From contig CASJPF010000005.1 in the NCBI GenBank assembly GCA_949383255.1, positions 1 to 64,000 of the forward strand: a DNA stretch of 64,000 bases, read 5' to 3'. Each line of letters starts with the position of its first letter. Within the stretch, counting starts at the first letter, position 1. This stretch comes from Lachnospiraceae bacterium (GTDB lineage Bacteria; Bacillota; Clostridia; Lachnospirales; Lachnospiraceae). This document shows positions 8,499 to 18,047 of this stretch, one piece after another. Both the position numbers and the translations under genes were made by a program. Under the pieces are notes generated by a model. It was not told the origin of the DNA. It made no database searches and was given only the letters and a program-made list of their open reading frames with translations.

Positions 8499-9449
8499 TT
8501 AGTCTTTTGGACTGCCAGTATAAAAATATCCTTGCGCAAGCAAACTGTCTATCCGAAGCATTCCCGCGCCCTGCACACCCCAACTTTGCCCCAAATCCAT
8601 TGCAGATCCCAGCAAAAGGCGTCGTAATTCTCCATTGGTCAACTGTGGATACTTTTGCAAACACAGTGCACATGCGCCGCTGACAATCGGTGCTGACATG
8701 GAAGTTCCGCTCTTAGAAATATATGGTGTTGTGCGAAAATGAGCGCCACAGGACACAATATCCGTACCAGGTGCCACAATGTCCGGTTTTTTGAGGGGAT
8801 TGCAGACAGCCGAAGTATCTTTCCCGGGTCCCCTGCTGGAATACTCATTGCAGGGTCGCCCATGTTTTGGCTTGTAATCGCCATCATGACACCCCACACA
8901 AACACATCCTCCACATTCACCAATAGGTGACAATGTCATGGGATTGGGTCCTTTATTTCCCGCCGCTGCAACAATCATAATATTTCTGTCCCACAAATAA
9001 CGAATATATTTTCGAAATTGTTCCCAATCATCTGGATCAATTCCTTCCTCTGACTCCATCTCAATTGATATATTCAGAATCCGAATTGGGACACTCTTAA
9101 TTAAATCAGATATCCAGATTAATCCTTTAGTAAGATTTTTAAGGCTGCCTCCGCCCTCTTTGTCCAACACCTTGCCGCAGACCAACATACTTTCCGGTGC
9201 AATCCCTCGATATTTCCCCTTGGACACTGCACCATTTCCAGCCAAAATTCCAGACACATGTGTTCCATGCCCATTGTCATCATAGGCAATATTCTTGTTT
9301 GATACAAAATCCTTAAAAGCAGCAATCCGCCCTCGCAAATCAGGATGCGCTGCCACACCACTGTCCAATATGGCTACATAAATTCCTCTTCCTGTATAAT
9401 GTTTTACTTCTCTGTGTTCACAGCCAATCACTCTGCGTACTCTATCCAT
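8499..9449 (-). CDS. intracellular subtilisin-like serine protease (S8 family)
   Basis: A 316-residue protease with all subtilase landmarks: D29 in VAILDSGV, H61 in GHGTHVSGI, the oxyanion N165 in AAAGNKGP, and S250 in SGTSMSAP. There is no signal peptide and no long propeptide; the protein begins only about 20 residues before the catalytic core, as in intracellular subtilisins. It is rich in cysteine between residues 179 and 234 (including a CGGCVCVGC cluster), which is unusual for subtilases and could bind metal. Start ATG follows AGAGGGAATAAAA. It appears monocistronic: the ABC operon upstream ends in a terminator at 9538-9564. Targets are unknown. Confidence 0.9.
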   Translation of the reverse strand: MDRVRRVIGCEHREVKHYTGRGIYVAILDSGVAAHPDLRGRIAAFKDFVSNKNIAYDDNGHGTHVSGILAGNGAVSKGKYRGIAPESMLVCGKVLDKEGGGSLKNLTKGLIWISDLIKSVPIRILNISIEMESEEGIDPDDWEQFRKYIRYLWDRNIMIVAAAGNKGPNPMTLSPIGECGGCVCVGCHDGDYKPKHGRPCNEYSSRGPGKDTSAVCNPLKKPDIVAPGTDIVSCGAHFRTTPYISKSGTSMSAPIVSGACALCLQKYPQLTNGELRRLLLGSAMDLGQSWGVQGAGMLRIDSLLAQGYFYTGSPKD

Positions 9450-9537
9450 TTTTATTCCCTCTGTAAGGATCTGCCAAGCAGACCATTACGTTGTATCTTC
9501 ACATTAATATATGTTGGGAATGCTTTAAAGTACACAA

Positions 9538-9564
9538 AAGGGCTTCTCTTTTTGAGAAGCCCTT
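9538..9564 (-). terminator. rho-independent terminator of the ABC/MacB operon
   Basis: A perfect 11-bp stem AAGGGCTTCTC/GAGAAGCCCTT with a 5-base loop; in the leftward direction it is followed by TTGTG to give a short TTTT run. It lies 14 bases below the permease stop at 9578. Confidence 0.8.
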
Positions 9565-9577
9565 ATCCTATATTACA

Positions 9578-10954
9578 CTATTCGTTGCGGATTGCCGCAA
9601 GCGGACTTAGCCGCATTGCCCGAAGAGACGGGATAAAACCTGCAACCATACCAATTACAATTGCAAACACAATTGCGAGCGGACTCAGCCACAGCGGAAT
9701 CCGGCAGATCGCACCGGAGATGCCCATACTGGCTGTCGCATCACTTCCAGCTACAAGGCTGTTAATTATAACACTTAACCCATAACTAAAACCAACGCCA
9801 ATCACACCTCCAATAAATCCAATAAATCCTGCCTCCATCAAAAATAGTCCTTGTATATTGCGAATATCACAGCCAAGCACTTTCATAACACCAATCTCTT
9901 TCGTGCGCTCATAGATAGACATCATCATGGTATTTGTGATACTAATTGCCGCTACCAGCATGGCAACTGCTCCAATTGCACCAAGCACTGCCTGTATCAT
10001 ATTCATTGTGTCAAGCTCCTGTTGTATCCACTCTGCGGAACTATATGCATTGTAACCGCTATCTTTCAGCCACGTTGTCAGTTCTGTCACATTTGCCATA
10101 TCATCAACCTGAACAATAATTTCAGAATAAAAAAGTTCATTGTATGGTTTTCCATTTTTTCTAGTTGGTTGTCCTGGAATCGGATTTTTCTTAAAAATAC
10201 GCTTTAATTCCGCCTTTAGTGCTTCCATATTACAGAGAACACTTTGGCTATTGTTGTTATTCCACTCTCCAAGCTCACCCTCCATAATACCACATGCTTC
10301 TATCAAATATTTCTTGGGTTGTTTGACAGGTGTGCCATCTTCGTTTGTACCGCCCTGTGAACGCCAATACGCGTCTGTATCAAAAATTACAAAGATTGCA
10401 TCTTCCATCAAGTCAATATCTGGGGCCTCTCCTGTATCCCAAAAAGAATAGACATTTGTTTTCTCCACATAAAAATTTGTAAGCACATTATTTCCGTAGA
10501 AAAACTGCAATTCTGTATCTGAATCTGGAAGCTTTCCTTTCCCGATTGAAACATTCATGGTTGCAAATTCTTCCTTGGTAATTCCATAAATATCAAGATG
10601 CCCTGCATATTTTCCAACCTTTGCTATTGCAGAAATATTTAGTCTAGGATAGACTTCCTTAACATGCTCCATACCCAGAAGCTCTTGGACAAACGCATCG
10701 TCAAGCCGTTTTTCTTCATCCTGATTACTCCCACTACTAGAAAAATAATATCCTCCGCCAGAAACCTGTATCTGTGTCATAGAACTGTAATTAGCATAGT
10801 TATCCAACATTGACTGCTTGAGTCCATTTCCAAGCGCAACCATAACGACTATCGAAGTAATACCAATCACCACTCCTAAAACAGTCAACACAGTACGAAG
10901 TTTTCGTTTCCATAGATTGGAAATGCTCATGCGCAATAAATCAAAGAATTTCAT
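9578..10954 (-). CDS. MacB/FtsX-type ABC transporter permease
   Basis: A 458-residue permease with the MacB layout: a first membrane helix after MSISNLWKRKLRTVLTVLG, a large extracytoplasmic domain (about 50-310), then three membrane helices within a C-terminal FtsX domain (MMSIYERTKEIGVMKVLGCD motif; end RAMRLSPLAAIRNE). Such permeases work as dimers with a LolD-like ATPase, coupling ATP hydrolysis to movement of periplasmic or wall-side substrates rather than classical import. Its ATG overlaps the upstream stop as TAATG, so translation is coupled. Partners are the CARDB-type protein and the ATPase just upstream. Substrate not deducible; peptide or lipid export is typical. Confidence 0.9.
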   Translation of the reverse strand: MKFFDLLRMSISNLWKRKLRTVLTVLGVVIGITSIVVMVALGNGLKQSMLDNYANYSSMTQIQVSGGGYYFSSSGSNQDEEKRLDDAFVQELLGMEHVKEVYPRLNISAIAKVGKYAGHLDIYGITKEEFATMNVSIGKGKLPDSDTELQFFYGNNVLTNFYVEKTNVYSFWDTGEAPDIDLMEDAIFVIFDTDAYWRSQGGTNEDGTPVKQPKKYLIEACGIMEGELGEWNNNNSQSVLCNMEALKAELKRIFKKNPIPGQPTRKNGKPYNELFYSEIIVQVDDMANVTELTTWLKDSGYNAYSSAEWIQQELDTMNMIQAVLGAIGAVAMLVAAISITNTMMMSIYERTKEIGVMKVLGCDIRNIQGLFLMEAGFIGFIGGVIGVGFSYGLSVIINSLVAGSDATASMGISGAICRIPLWLSPLAIVFAIVIGMVAGFIPSLRAMRLSPLAAIRNE

Positions 10955-12651
10955 TATACATCATCCTCATCTAGCAAATCCATATCTTCCTTATGCTTCT
11001 TTGCCTTTCTCTTTTTAGAAATAATGGTGATGACAACCACAATCACTGCAATCGCTGCTGCCGCAATGCCAAGAATCCCAACAAGAGGAATTTTCTTCTT
11101 TGAATTCTCCTCCTCTATTGGCTCCATTGGCATATCTTCTATCATTCCCTCATCCATCACCATCTCGTATACAAAAAGATTTAAGTCTTTCTCAAATCGT
11201 GTCTCATTTCCAGCTTCATCTTCGTAAGTAATCACTGCCTTAACAATACCATCTCCTGTATCGGGCGCAATACCGGTCAACATAGAGTCAACGTTTTGAG
11301 TCGCGCCTGGCGCAATATTTCCCAGATAGGTAATACCGCTCTCCACCGTCGCACTTTCATATGTAACCTTTACATTGTAAAGCGTTGTCTTACCTGTATT
11401 AAACACACTAAACATAACATTAGACTGTTCGCCCACTGGAATGGATTCAGGCATAATCTCCGCAGAACCAGTGTCAATCTTTGCCTCCTGCTTGATTGGC
11501 ACAGATACATTTGCAGCATCAGATATATTAATCTGGTCCTCTGTATCATATTTCATATTAACCGTCAACACATAGGGTTTCTGCGAGAGATCTGATTTCG
11601 CCTCCATCTCAATACTCATATCATAAGTTTGACCTGGCGAAATACGCTCTGTATAGACAGAGCTGGAACCTGATGTTGGCAAAAATGCCGAGTATGTAGC
11701 GTCTGCATCCTTTCCTTCCACTGTTGCCTCTAGGTTAAAAAGCACATTCTCAACAGCAGTCTCTTTTGATGTATTTTTAACACTTACTGTCAGCTTAAAA
11801 GTTGAACCTGCATAGACTACTTCTGGTTCCGTGCGGTAGCCTGTTACAATAATACGTGGATTTGTTGCTTTCTTTTCTGGTTCATCTTCGTCTTTTATTA
11901 AAGTTTTCTCAGGATCGGCACCCTTGACATTAATGTAAGTCGTAATATCTGTTTCCACCAATGCGCCATTTTGATAGTACGTAGCATGGAAACTCAGTGG
12001 ATAGCAGCCTGTGAGTACATCCTGTCTGACATTAAAATACCACCCAATATCCATTCGCTTATTAAATGCATCTGTGGTATCTTTTGAAGCCTGTATAATC
12101 GGAAGCATTTGCGCATCGTAGGCTTGATTAATATCAAATGGCCATTTTGTCCTATCATTAGATACTGTCGGTGTAATCACAACATCTGTAATATCAGATT
12201 TTCCTAAATTAACCAGTGACAGTACTACAAACGTAAGTTCACCATACTGCGCACTTGTAATAGGGACCTCATTAGAAAGCATCAAAAACTTCTCACTTCC
12301 CGAAGCGTTCTCCTCTAAGATTTCTTTCAGATATCCTTCAACTTCAGCCTCATAACTTGTCAACTCTGACATGGTAAGCGGCGCATTTTCCATATAAGTC
12401 ATAGCGCTGTTATAAATCTTATCCATGCGCTTGCGCTTATCCTCTGTCAACTTATAACGCATCTTTAAATCCGTATAGAACCGATTTAGCTCCCCTCGAA
12501 TCTGGTCCTTCCATTCTTTTGATGCGTACTCATCACTTGGGCTATTCTGTGTAGGTTTATTATCTGACTCGTCTGCCAATGCAGTCATTGTATTACCACA
12601 CAGCAAAACCGCCATAAGTATCAAAACTAATATCCGTTTTACCTTTTTCAT
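10954..12651 (-). CDS. membrane-anchored CARDB/S-layer-like accessory protein of the ABC exporter
   Basis: A 565-residue exported protein: signal peptide (KRILVLILMAVLLCGNTMTALA), a helical region (about 35-110), several Ig-like CARDB/NEW3-type modules (for example PRIIVTGYRTEPEVVYAGSTFKLTVSVKNTS and AEIMPESIPVGEQSNVMFSVFNTGKTTLYNV), and a C-terminal membrane helix (VGILGIAAAAIAVIVVVITII) followed by a Lys-rich cytoplasmic tail. It resembles the COG1361-type partners encoded beside MacB permeases in Gram-positive bacteria, likely acting as an extracellular adaptor. ATGA overlap with the ATPase stop and TAATG overlap with the permease bind the three genes into one operon. Confidence 0.8.
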   Translation of the reverse strand: MKKVKRILVLILMAVLLCGNTMTALADESDNKPTQNSPSDEYASKEWKDQIRGELNRFYTDLKMRYKLTEDKRKRMDKIYNSAMTYMENAPLTMSELTSYEAEVEGYLKEILEENASGSEKFLMLSNEVPITSAQYGELTFVVLSLVNLGKSDITDVVITPTVSNDRTKWPFDINQAYDAQMLPIIQASKDTTDAFNKRMDIGWYFNVRQDVLTGCYPLSFHATYYQNGALVETDITTYINVKGADPEKTLIKDEDEPEKKATNPRIIVTGYRTEPEVVYAGSTFKLTVSVKNTSKETAVENVLFNLEATVEGKDADATYSAFLPTSGSSSVYTERISPGQTYDMSIEMEAKSDLSQKPYVLTVNMKYDTEDQINISDAANVSVPIKQEAKIDTGSAEIMPESIPVGEQSNVMFSVFNTGKTTLYNVKVTYESATVESGITYLGNIAPGATQNVDSMLTGIAPDTGDGIVKAVITYEDEAGNETRFEKDLNLFVYEMVMDEGMIEDMPMEPIEEENSKKKIPLVGILGIAAAAIAVIVVVITIISKKRKAKKHKEDMDLLDEDDV

Positions 12652-13379
12652 TCTTCCTCCTCCTTTTTTGTATTATCCACCATATCGACAATTTTACCAT
12701 CGACAATCCGAATAATCTTATCAGCAAAACTTGCAAGCGTATTGTCATGTGTAACCATAATCAAAGTACGTTTCTGCTCTCTCACTACACGCTGCATTAA
12801 ATTCATAATATCTCTTGAAGTGTTGGAATCAAGATTTCCAGTGGGTTCATCTGCAAAGATAATTTCTGGATTCACCACAAGTGCTCTCGCAACACCGACA
12901 CGCTGTTGTTGTCCACCTGACATCTGATTTGGTCTGTGATCCCAATATTTGTCAAGTCCTACCAAATGCACCATCTTTTTTGCACGCTTTATACGCTCTC
13001 TTTTGGACACACCTTGAAACGTTAATGGCAATGCCACATTCTCCACTGCATTCATTGTCCCCATCAAATTAAATGACTGAAAAATAAAACCAATATGTTC
13101 CCGCCGAAATCGCACCAACTGATTTTCATTTTTCTTCTCCATATGCTCGCCAATAATGACAATCTCACCCTTGGTGGGTTTTTCCAAACCTGCCAACATA
13201 TTGAGTAGCGTTGATTTTCCTGATCCAGATGTTCCTACAATCGCACAGAACTCGCCGCGGTTAATACTAAAACTCACCCCGTTGAGTGCGCGTACTCGGT
13301 TCTCGCCAATCCGATACACTTTATATAAATCCTTGACTGTAATGACCGGTTTGGTCATCTTCCCCTCTGTTCCTGCCAT
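12648..13379 (-). CDS. LolD/MacB-type ABC transporter ATP-binding protein
   Basis: A 243-residue ATPase: Walker A GTSGSGKST, Q-loop FIFQSFNLM, signature LSGGQQQRVGVARAL, Walker B IIFADEPTGNLDS and switch His in MVTHD. The family powers MacB-like permeases. A longer reading from 13400 is possible, but AAGGAGGGG sits three to four bases before the ATG at 13379, so I start there. It is the first gene of the operon and overlaps the accessory protein by ATGA. The likely promoter is the extended -10 at 13445-13453, which touches the end of repeat copy B. Confidence 0.93.
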   Translation of the reverse strand: MAGTEGKMTKPVITVKDLYKVYRIGENRVRALNGVSFSINRGEFCAIVGTSGSGKSTLLNMLAGLEKPTKGEIVIIGEHMEKKNENQLVRFRREHIGFIFQSFNLMGTMNAVENVALPLTFQGVSKRERIKRAKKMVHLVGLDKYWDHRPNQMSGGQQQRVGVARALVVNPEIIFADEPTGNLDSNTSRDIMNLMQRVVREQKRTLIMVTHDNTLASFADKIIRIVDGKIVDMVDNTKKEEEE

Positions 13380-13444
13380 TTTCCCCTCCTTAACATACAT
13401 GTAGGCTTCCGAAATCCCTGTGCCTGAAAAACATTGCTTTCTGT

Positions 13445-13453
13445 ATTATAGCA
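13445..13453 (-). promoter_or_regulatory. extended -10 promoter element at the edge of repeat copy B
   Basis: Minus strand TGCTATAAT (13453-13445) is a TGN-extended consensus -10. No good -35 lies 17 bases upstream. Its first bases lie inside the end of the mobile-looking repeat, so the insertion may have created or altered the promoter of the ABC operon. By eye only. Confidence 0.4.
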
Positions 13454-13583
13454 GTTCGGACAGGTCTGCGCATTTACTGCGCTGACCGTGCGAAAACATA
13501 AAGCTTGAGAGCAAAAATCCCATCGCCAAAGGCGATTTTTAATGGATTTTTGCAGTAACAGGTCAGCTTGTCTGAACTGTTAC
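13448..13583. repeat. copy B of the hairpin element (136 bp) with flanking 8-bp direct repeats
   Basis: Ends ATAGCAGTTCGGACA and (inverted) GTAACAGTTCAGACA. In reverse orientation its first 60 bases are almost identical to copy E at 49562. It contains three nested hairpins. The flanks TCTGTATT (13440-13447) and GCTGTATT (13584-13591) agree in 7 of 8 bases and look like a target-site duplication. It fills most of the 13380-13718 gap; a small inverted repeat CTGTATT/AATACAG follows at about 13585-13607. Confidence 0.8.
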
Positions 13584-13668
13584 GCTGTATTGTTTGAATT
13601 AATACAGTTCATACGCTTTTCACTTGAAATCATAGCACACATAATGCAAAATTTCAACCAATACATGA

Positions 13669-13713
13669 AAAAAGAAGATATAAGATTGCTTAAACTTATA
13701 CCTTCTTTTTAAG
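13669..13713 (-). terminator. probable terminator of the surface-protein operon
   Basis: An AT-rich stem (AAAAAGAAGGTATAAG paired imperfectly with CTTATATCTTCTTTTTT in the leftward direction) just below the stop at 13719, ending in a T-run. Confidence 0.6.
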
Positions 13714-13718
13714 GATTT

Positions 13719-14660
13719 TTAATAATTATAATCCACGTATTCTGTGTCTTTGCGGAGTTTTCCATGAACGATATTTCTGTATTCCTTGGTGTCATCGCTC
13801 ATATATTTAATCCCCTTTCTGTGGTCTGACATAATATTCCTCTGATTATCTGTCAGGGAATTTGGGATCTCCGTTTCCACAATTTTCATATCGGCTACCT
13901 GTGTGACTGGCGCATATGCAAACTCGCTAAACTCAGTGTAGTATGTATTCATCTCTACATAATCTCCAGTCTCAACATCGGCAGGAAAAATAGTGACTGC
14001 TTTGTCATACCCTTCCTTAAACTGAAAGATGGCAATCTGTCCTTTCAACTCTACAAGATCGTCAAACTTAAACTCCACAATCCGCTCTCCAAAATTATTG
14101 ACAGTAGCTGTCTTTGTCATTTTTAGATTAATGTCTTTTTTTATCTTATCTTCATAGAGCATCTTAAAAGAGACACCAATCTCATCATCAATCTTTGTGT
14201 AAAGTATTACTTTGCGTCCTAGATAACTATTGTATATATCTTTCTTAATTACTTTTTCTTTGTTTAATTTGAGATAGACAAACTCATATCCCAACTCAGC
14301 CGCTGTCTTCTGTGCATCTGCTATCTGTTTATCTTCTGGATCACTAATGCCAATCGCTCCGGCAGAAGTGACTGAATCCATTTTCACATAGCAAATCACA
14401 CCAATATTGATTCGATACCATCCATTTGAGTACTCACCAATTACTTGAACGGGCAAATTCGCACCCAACGTTGTTAGAACTGTAGAAGTATAAGTAGGCT
14501 CTGCATACACCACACAGTTCTCTTTTGTGTAATAGACATCTTGCACTGCTGTGTAGGTTGGTCCTTTTGCATACGAAATCATATCCACATTTACGGCTGT
14601 CAGCAATACAACAACTGCCAATAACACTGCCGCAGCTTTTTTCTTCAAACTTTTTCGCAT
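13719..14660 (-). CDS. secreted SH3-domain protein
   Basis: A 313-residue exported protein with a signal peptide (KKAAAVLLAVVVLLTAVNVDMISYA) and one bacterial SH3 domain at about 37-100 (ENCVVYAEPTYTSTVLTTLGANLPVQVIGEYSNGWYRINIGVICYVKMDSVT), of the kind that binds cell-wall peptides or glycans. The remaining 200 residues show beta-type sequence of unknown fold and no sorting signal, hydrolase motif or membrane anchor. It is the last gene of a four-gene series of exported proteins, starting 22 bases after the leucine-rich-repeat gene stop. Role presumably in the cell envelope; nothing more can be claimed. Confidence 0.8.
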   Translation of the reverse strand: MRKSLKKKAAAVLLAVVVLLTAVNVDMISYAKGPTYTAVQDVYYTKENCVVYAEPTYTSTVLTTLGANLPVQVIGEYSNGWYRINIGVICYVKMDSVTSAGAIGISDPEDKQIADAQKTAAELGYEFVYLKLNKEKVIKKDIYNSYLGRKVILYTKIDDEIGVSFKMLYEDKIKKDINLKMTKTATVNNFGERIVEFKFDDLVELKGQIAIFQFKEGYDKAVTIFPADVETGDYVEMNTYYTEFSEFAYAPVTQVADMKIVETEIPNSLTDNQRNIMSDHRKGIKYMSDDTKEYRNIVHGKLRKDTEYVDYNY

Positions 14661-14682
14661 TGACTCACCCCCTTAGGAACGA

Positions 14683-16089
14683 CTAATAATAGTTCTCATC
14701 TGTAATCGCAAAAGGAAACGAATTTGTCTGATAAGAGCATTTTGAGTTGATTGTCACCTCAGTAAAAGTACAATCCGCAAAGGCAGATGCGCCAATGCTA
14801 AGCGTATTTTTGGGTATGGATACACTGGCAAGGGCTTTACAACCTGTAAATGCACCATCTCCAATACTGATAATCGACTTTGGAAATATCACTTCTGTAA
14901 TGCCTGCACAGCCTGCAAACGCCGCCTCAGGAATTGCCTCAATCCCTGATTTAATTTCCAATGTCTGAATACCTGTACAACCCATAAAAGCACTCTCACC
15001 CATTGTTCGCATTGTGCTAGGAAGTTTTACATCTGTGATGGCAGTACACCCCTCAAAAGCACTTTCGCCAATCACTTCCAGTTCACTTGGCCACTTTGTC
15101 AATGCCATTGCAGCACATCCAGTAAACGCCTCTTTCCCCACTCTCTTTAATGATGATGGAAGTTTTTTCAGCTCCATTCGCGCACAATTGTTAAAGGCCT
15201 GCTCCTCAATCGTCTCAATGTCACTGCTAAGCGTGACGGCACGCAAATTCTCACACTCATTAAACGCTTTCTTTCCAATGCTTGTAACACCATCTGGCAC
15301 GGTAATCCGTGCAAGTTTGGAACAGCCGTCAAAAATACCTTCTCCCATTTCTGTCAGACTGTCTGGCAAACTGACATCTACTAAAAGTTCGCTGCTTTTA
15401 AATACATTCTTTCCAAGTTTTGTCACAGATTCTGGTATATATACTCTAACAAGTGTCTTGGAACTTGCAAATGCAGAATCCCGTATCTCTGTCACTGGCT
15501 GGTCGTCTATCATATCTGGAATATCAAGTGTTGACGATGTGCCAACATATTTCTTGATTGTCACATGATCTGGATATAAAGTATACTCATACTCACTGTT
15601 TTTCTTTTCCTCTGGTTTTGCCTCCGTGGTACTTGATTCTTCTACTTCTGAAGTCTCTTCCGGCGCCTCCTCAGAAGGATTTTCCAAGAAAAACTCATGG
15701 TCATCATTTCTGTTTCCGTCTACCGATCCATTGGTTTTTTGACCATTCCCAAATGTACTTGGCGTAGTTGTAGACCCCGTTACAGGCTTTTTCCCCGCAT
15801 TTTCCGCCGCCTCTCTTGAAGCTGCTTCCGCGGATTCTTCCTCAAACACTTTCATCGCCTCTGCGTAGTTATTTTGAGCATCCTCAATCATAGATTGTAT
15901 CTCAGAAGGAAACTCGCCATTGTCAGCCAATAGTCCTTCCTCTGTGTCTGTCTCTGTCTCCGAAACCACTTCTGTTGTCGCAGTTTCTGGTTCTGCACCG
16001 ATTATTCCGGCTTTATTTAAATACATACACAGCAAAATTACAAACGCAGCCGTGCATCCTCCTACCATTCCCCAAAAAAGTTTTTCCAT
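14683..16089 (-). CDS. membrane-anchored BspA-like leucine-rich-repeat protein
   Basis: A 468-residue protein with an N-terminal membrane helix (about 2-24, WGMVGGCTAAFVILLCMYL) and no cleavage site, an acidic low-complexity stretch rich in Glu, Thr and Ser (about 30-160), and about ten LRR_5 (BspA/TpLRR) units of 22-23 residues with the pattern IGE.AF.GC..I..V.LPS.... These repeats form a solenoid used in adhesion. I start at 16089 because GGAGATGA lies six bases upstream of that ATG; the upstream alternative at 16107 adds six residues. It follows the next LRR gene by 24 bases. No C-terminal sorting signal, so it is probably held by its N-terminal helix. Confidence 0.85.
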   Translation of the reverse strand: MEKLFWGMVGGCTAAFVILLCMYLNKAGIIGAEPETATTEVVSETETDTEEGLLADNGEFPSEIQSMIEDAQNNYAEAMKVFEEESAEAASREAAENAGKKPVTGSTTTPSTFGNGQKTNGSVDGNRNDDHEFFLENPSEEAPEETSEVEESSTTEAKPEEKKNSEYEYTLYPDHVTIKKYVGTSSTLDIPDMIDDQPVTEIRDSAFASSKTLVRVYIPESVTKLGKNVFKSSELLVDVSLPDSLTEMGEGIFDGCSKLARITVPDGVTSIGKKAFNECENLRAVTLSSDIETIEEQAFNNCARMELKKLPSSLKRVGKEAFTGCAAMALTKWPSELEVIGESAFEGCTAITDVKLPSTMRTMGESAFMGCTGIQTLEIKSGIEAIPEAAFAGCAGITEVIFPKSIISIGDGAFTGCKALASVSIPKNTLSIGASAFADCTFTEVTINSKCSYQTNSFPFAITDENYY

Positions 16090-16113
16090 TCCGTCATCTC
16101 CGGTCAATCATTT

Positions 16114-18009
16114 TCATTTTTTAAATTCCCCTTCAGAAATCTGTGTTCCATAAAATGCTCCGCGGACTACTGTTTTTAATCCGTTGCATCCTGTCAATCC
16201 AGTCAAGGAACTACAATTGCGAAATGCCTCTGCACAGATTTTTGTCACGGAATCTGGCAGCGCTGCATCTAGTATTTCTTGATGTCCTTTAAATACCTCT
16301 GGGCCAATCTGTTTCACACCCTCTGGAATCTCCACATGTTCCGCATTTCCTCTGTACGCAATTAAAATACCATCACCTACAATTAGAAAATCTCCCTCTC
16401 CGTTGTCTGTACTGCCATCGCGCCATTGATTTAACCATGCAGTTCCCTCAAATGCTTTTGTGCCAATTACAGAAACGGAATCTGGTATTGTAATATTTGT
16501 CAATCCTGCACAGGATAAAAATGCGCCATATGCAATCTCTGTGACATTTTCTGGAATTTCAATTGTCTTTAACCCGCTCTCCGCAAATGCCAGACGATCA
16601 ATAATTTTAACAGTGTCATCAATTTTATACGTTGTCAAATCTTTTTGTTTATAAAATTTTCTCTGTGGAATGCTCTCGTTCTCTGGCCGCTGATACGTTA
16701 TATTGATGGAATTTTTATCCGACGTGTCTGAATCTGCTGTATTTTGTGTGTTTGACTGATTGCCCTGAACAATCTCTGCTGTTACTCCATCTGGAATTCC
16801 ATACACTCTTCCTTTATGATTATCCATCAACACAACTGCTTTTCCAGCCACAATCACAGTCTTACCAATCACATCAGCAGGTTCTGGCACATCCAATGGG
16901 TGAATATAACCCTCCGTGCTCTCAAATCGGGAAGGATTTTTCTGAACATTTGTACTGCTATTGTCTTCTTTATCTTTATCTGAATCTGTTACTGAATTGT
17001 CTGTTGTTGCATTATCTGTTGTTGGCGTTGTATCCGTATCAGAGTCAACACTGGAATCATATCCCACATTTGGCTTTTCTTCAAGCCCTGCATTACTGTC
17101 CATAAAATCTGTTGGATACTCTGCCTTATAAATTACTGGAATATTATTATTTTTTCCAAAAGTATCTGCTGTGCTAGATTGCGTGGTAAAAATCTTTAAA
17201 TTTGGACTACCTGCAAACGCTTTTTTATCAATATTTACAACAGAATCTGGAACTGCAACTTGCTTTAATGCGGCATTGTTTGCAATCGCCCGCTCTTCAA
17301 TACCTGTAACTGAGTCCTTTAATACCACATTCTCAACACTTCCCATACTGGACATTGCCTGTTTTGGGATTGTAGATACATTTTCTGAAACCATTACATT
17401 CTTTGTATTTTGAAGATTCCAAAACGCATATGTGTCAATCGCTTCCACAGTGTCGGGCATTACGTAATTTTCACCTTCGCGCGCTGGAAGCACTTGATAT
17501 AACATTGTCATATTTCCATTGTACAGCGCGCCATTGTAGTAGGTAAGATATTCATTGTTCGCATCCACTGAAATCTTTGCAAGTTTTTCGCAGTTTGCAA
17601 AGACACCAGATCCCCATGCACTTACATTTTTTCCAACCTGGACAGAAGTGAGTGCCTTGCAGCCCTCGAAAGCGCCAGGACCAACTTTGGTTACAGAATC
17701 AGGAATAATAATCCCCGTCAGCGCTGTACAGTTTTTGAATGCGTTGTATGATACCTGCGTAACCGAATCTGGAACTGAAATACTTGTCAACGTCTCATTT
17801 CCAGAAAAAGCCTCGTCACCAATCACGGTGACTGTATCTGGGATACTGACATAAGTGTCAGTTCCCAGATACTTTGTCAACGTTGTTCCATTAATCCGAA
17901 ATCGTTCATCCTCTGCGGCTGTCACACCGCCAATTCCTTTCGCAACCGTCACAAGCGCAAGGATTCCCAATATTGCCACACTTGCAATTGCAGTATATAT
18001 TTTTTTCAT
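16114..18009 (-). CDS. secreted BspA-like leucine-rich-repeat protein
   Basis: A 631-residue exported protein: signal sequence KKIYTAIASVAILGILALVTVAKG, a first LRR_5 block (about 35-290, repeats such as TVIGDEAFSGNETLTSISVP), a Ser/Thr/Asp-rich spacer (about 305-355), a short ordered region, and a second LRR_5 block (about 465-625). The C-terminus ends within the repeats and has no sorting signal. The repeats are closely related to those of its two neighbours, suggesting gene duplication. It starts 38 bases after the 1878-residue LRR gene. Likely role: adhesion or binding of host or polysaccharide ligands, by family analogy only. Confidence 0.85.
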   Translation of the reverse strand: MKKIYTAIASVAILGILALVTVAKGIGGVTAAEDERFRINGTTLTKYLGTDTYVSIPDTVTVIGDEAFSGNETLTSISVPDSVTQVSYNAFKNCTALTGIIIPDSVTKVGPGAFEGCKALTSVQVGKNVSAWGSGVFANCEKLAKISVDANNEYLTYYNGALYNGNMTMLYQVLPAREGENYVMPDTVEAIDTYAFWNLQNTKNVMVSENVSTIPKQAMSSMGSVENVVLKDSVTGIEERAIANNAALKQVAVPDSVVNIDKKAFAGSPNLKIFTTQSSTADTFGKNNNIPVIYKAEYPTDFMDSNAGLEEKPNVGYDSSVDSDTDTTPTTDNATTDNSVTDSDKDKEDNSSTNVQKNPSRFESTEGYIHPLDVPEPADVIGKTVIVAGKAVVLMDNHKGRVYGIPDGVTAEIVQGNQSNTQNTADSDTSDKNSINITYQRPENESIPQRKFYKQKDLTTYKIDDTVKIIDRLAFAESGLKTIEIPENVTEIAYGAFLSCAGLTNITIPDSVSVIGTKAFEGTAWLNQWRDGSTDNGEGDFLIVGDGILIAYRGNAEHVEIPEGVKQIGPEVFKGHQEILDAALPDSVTKICAEAFRNCSSLTGLTGCNGLKTVVRGAFYGTQISEGEFKK

Positions 18010-18047
18010 AGTGGTCTCCTTTTATTGCTTTGATTTTCTGCGCCAAA

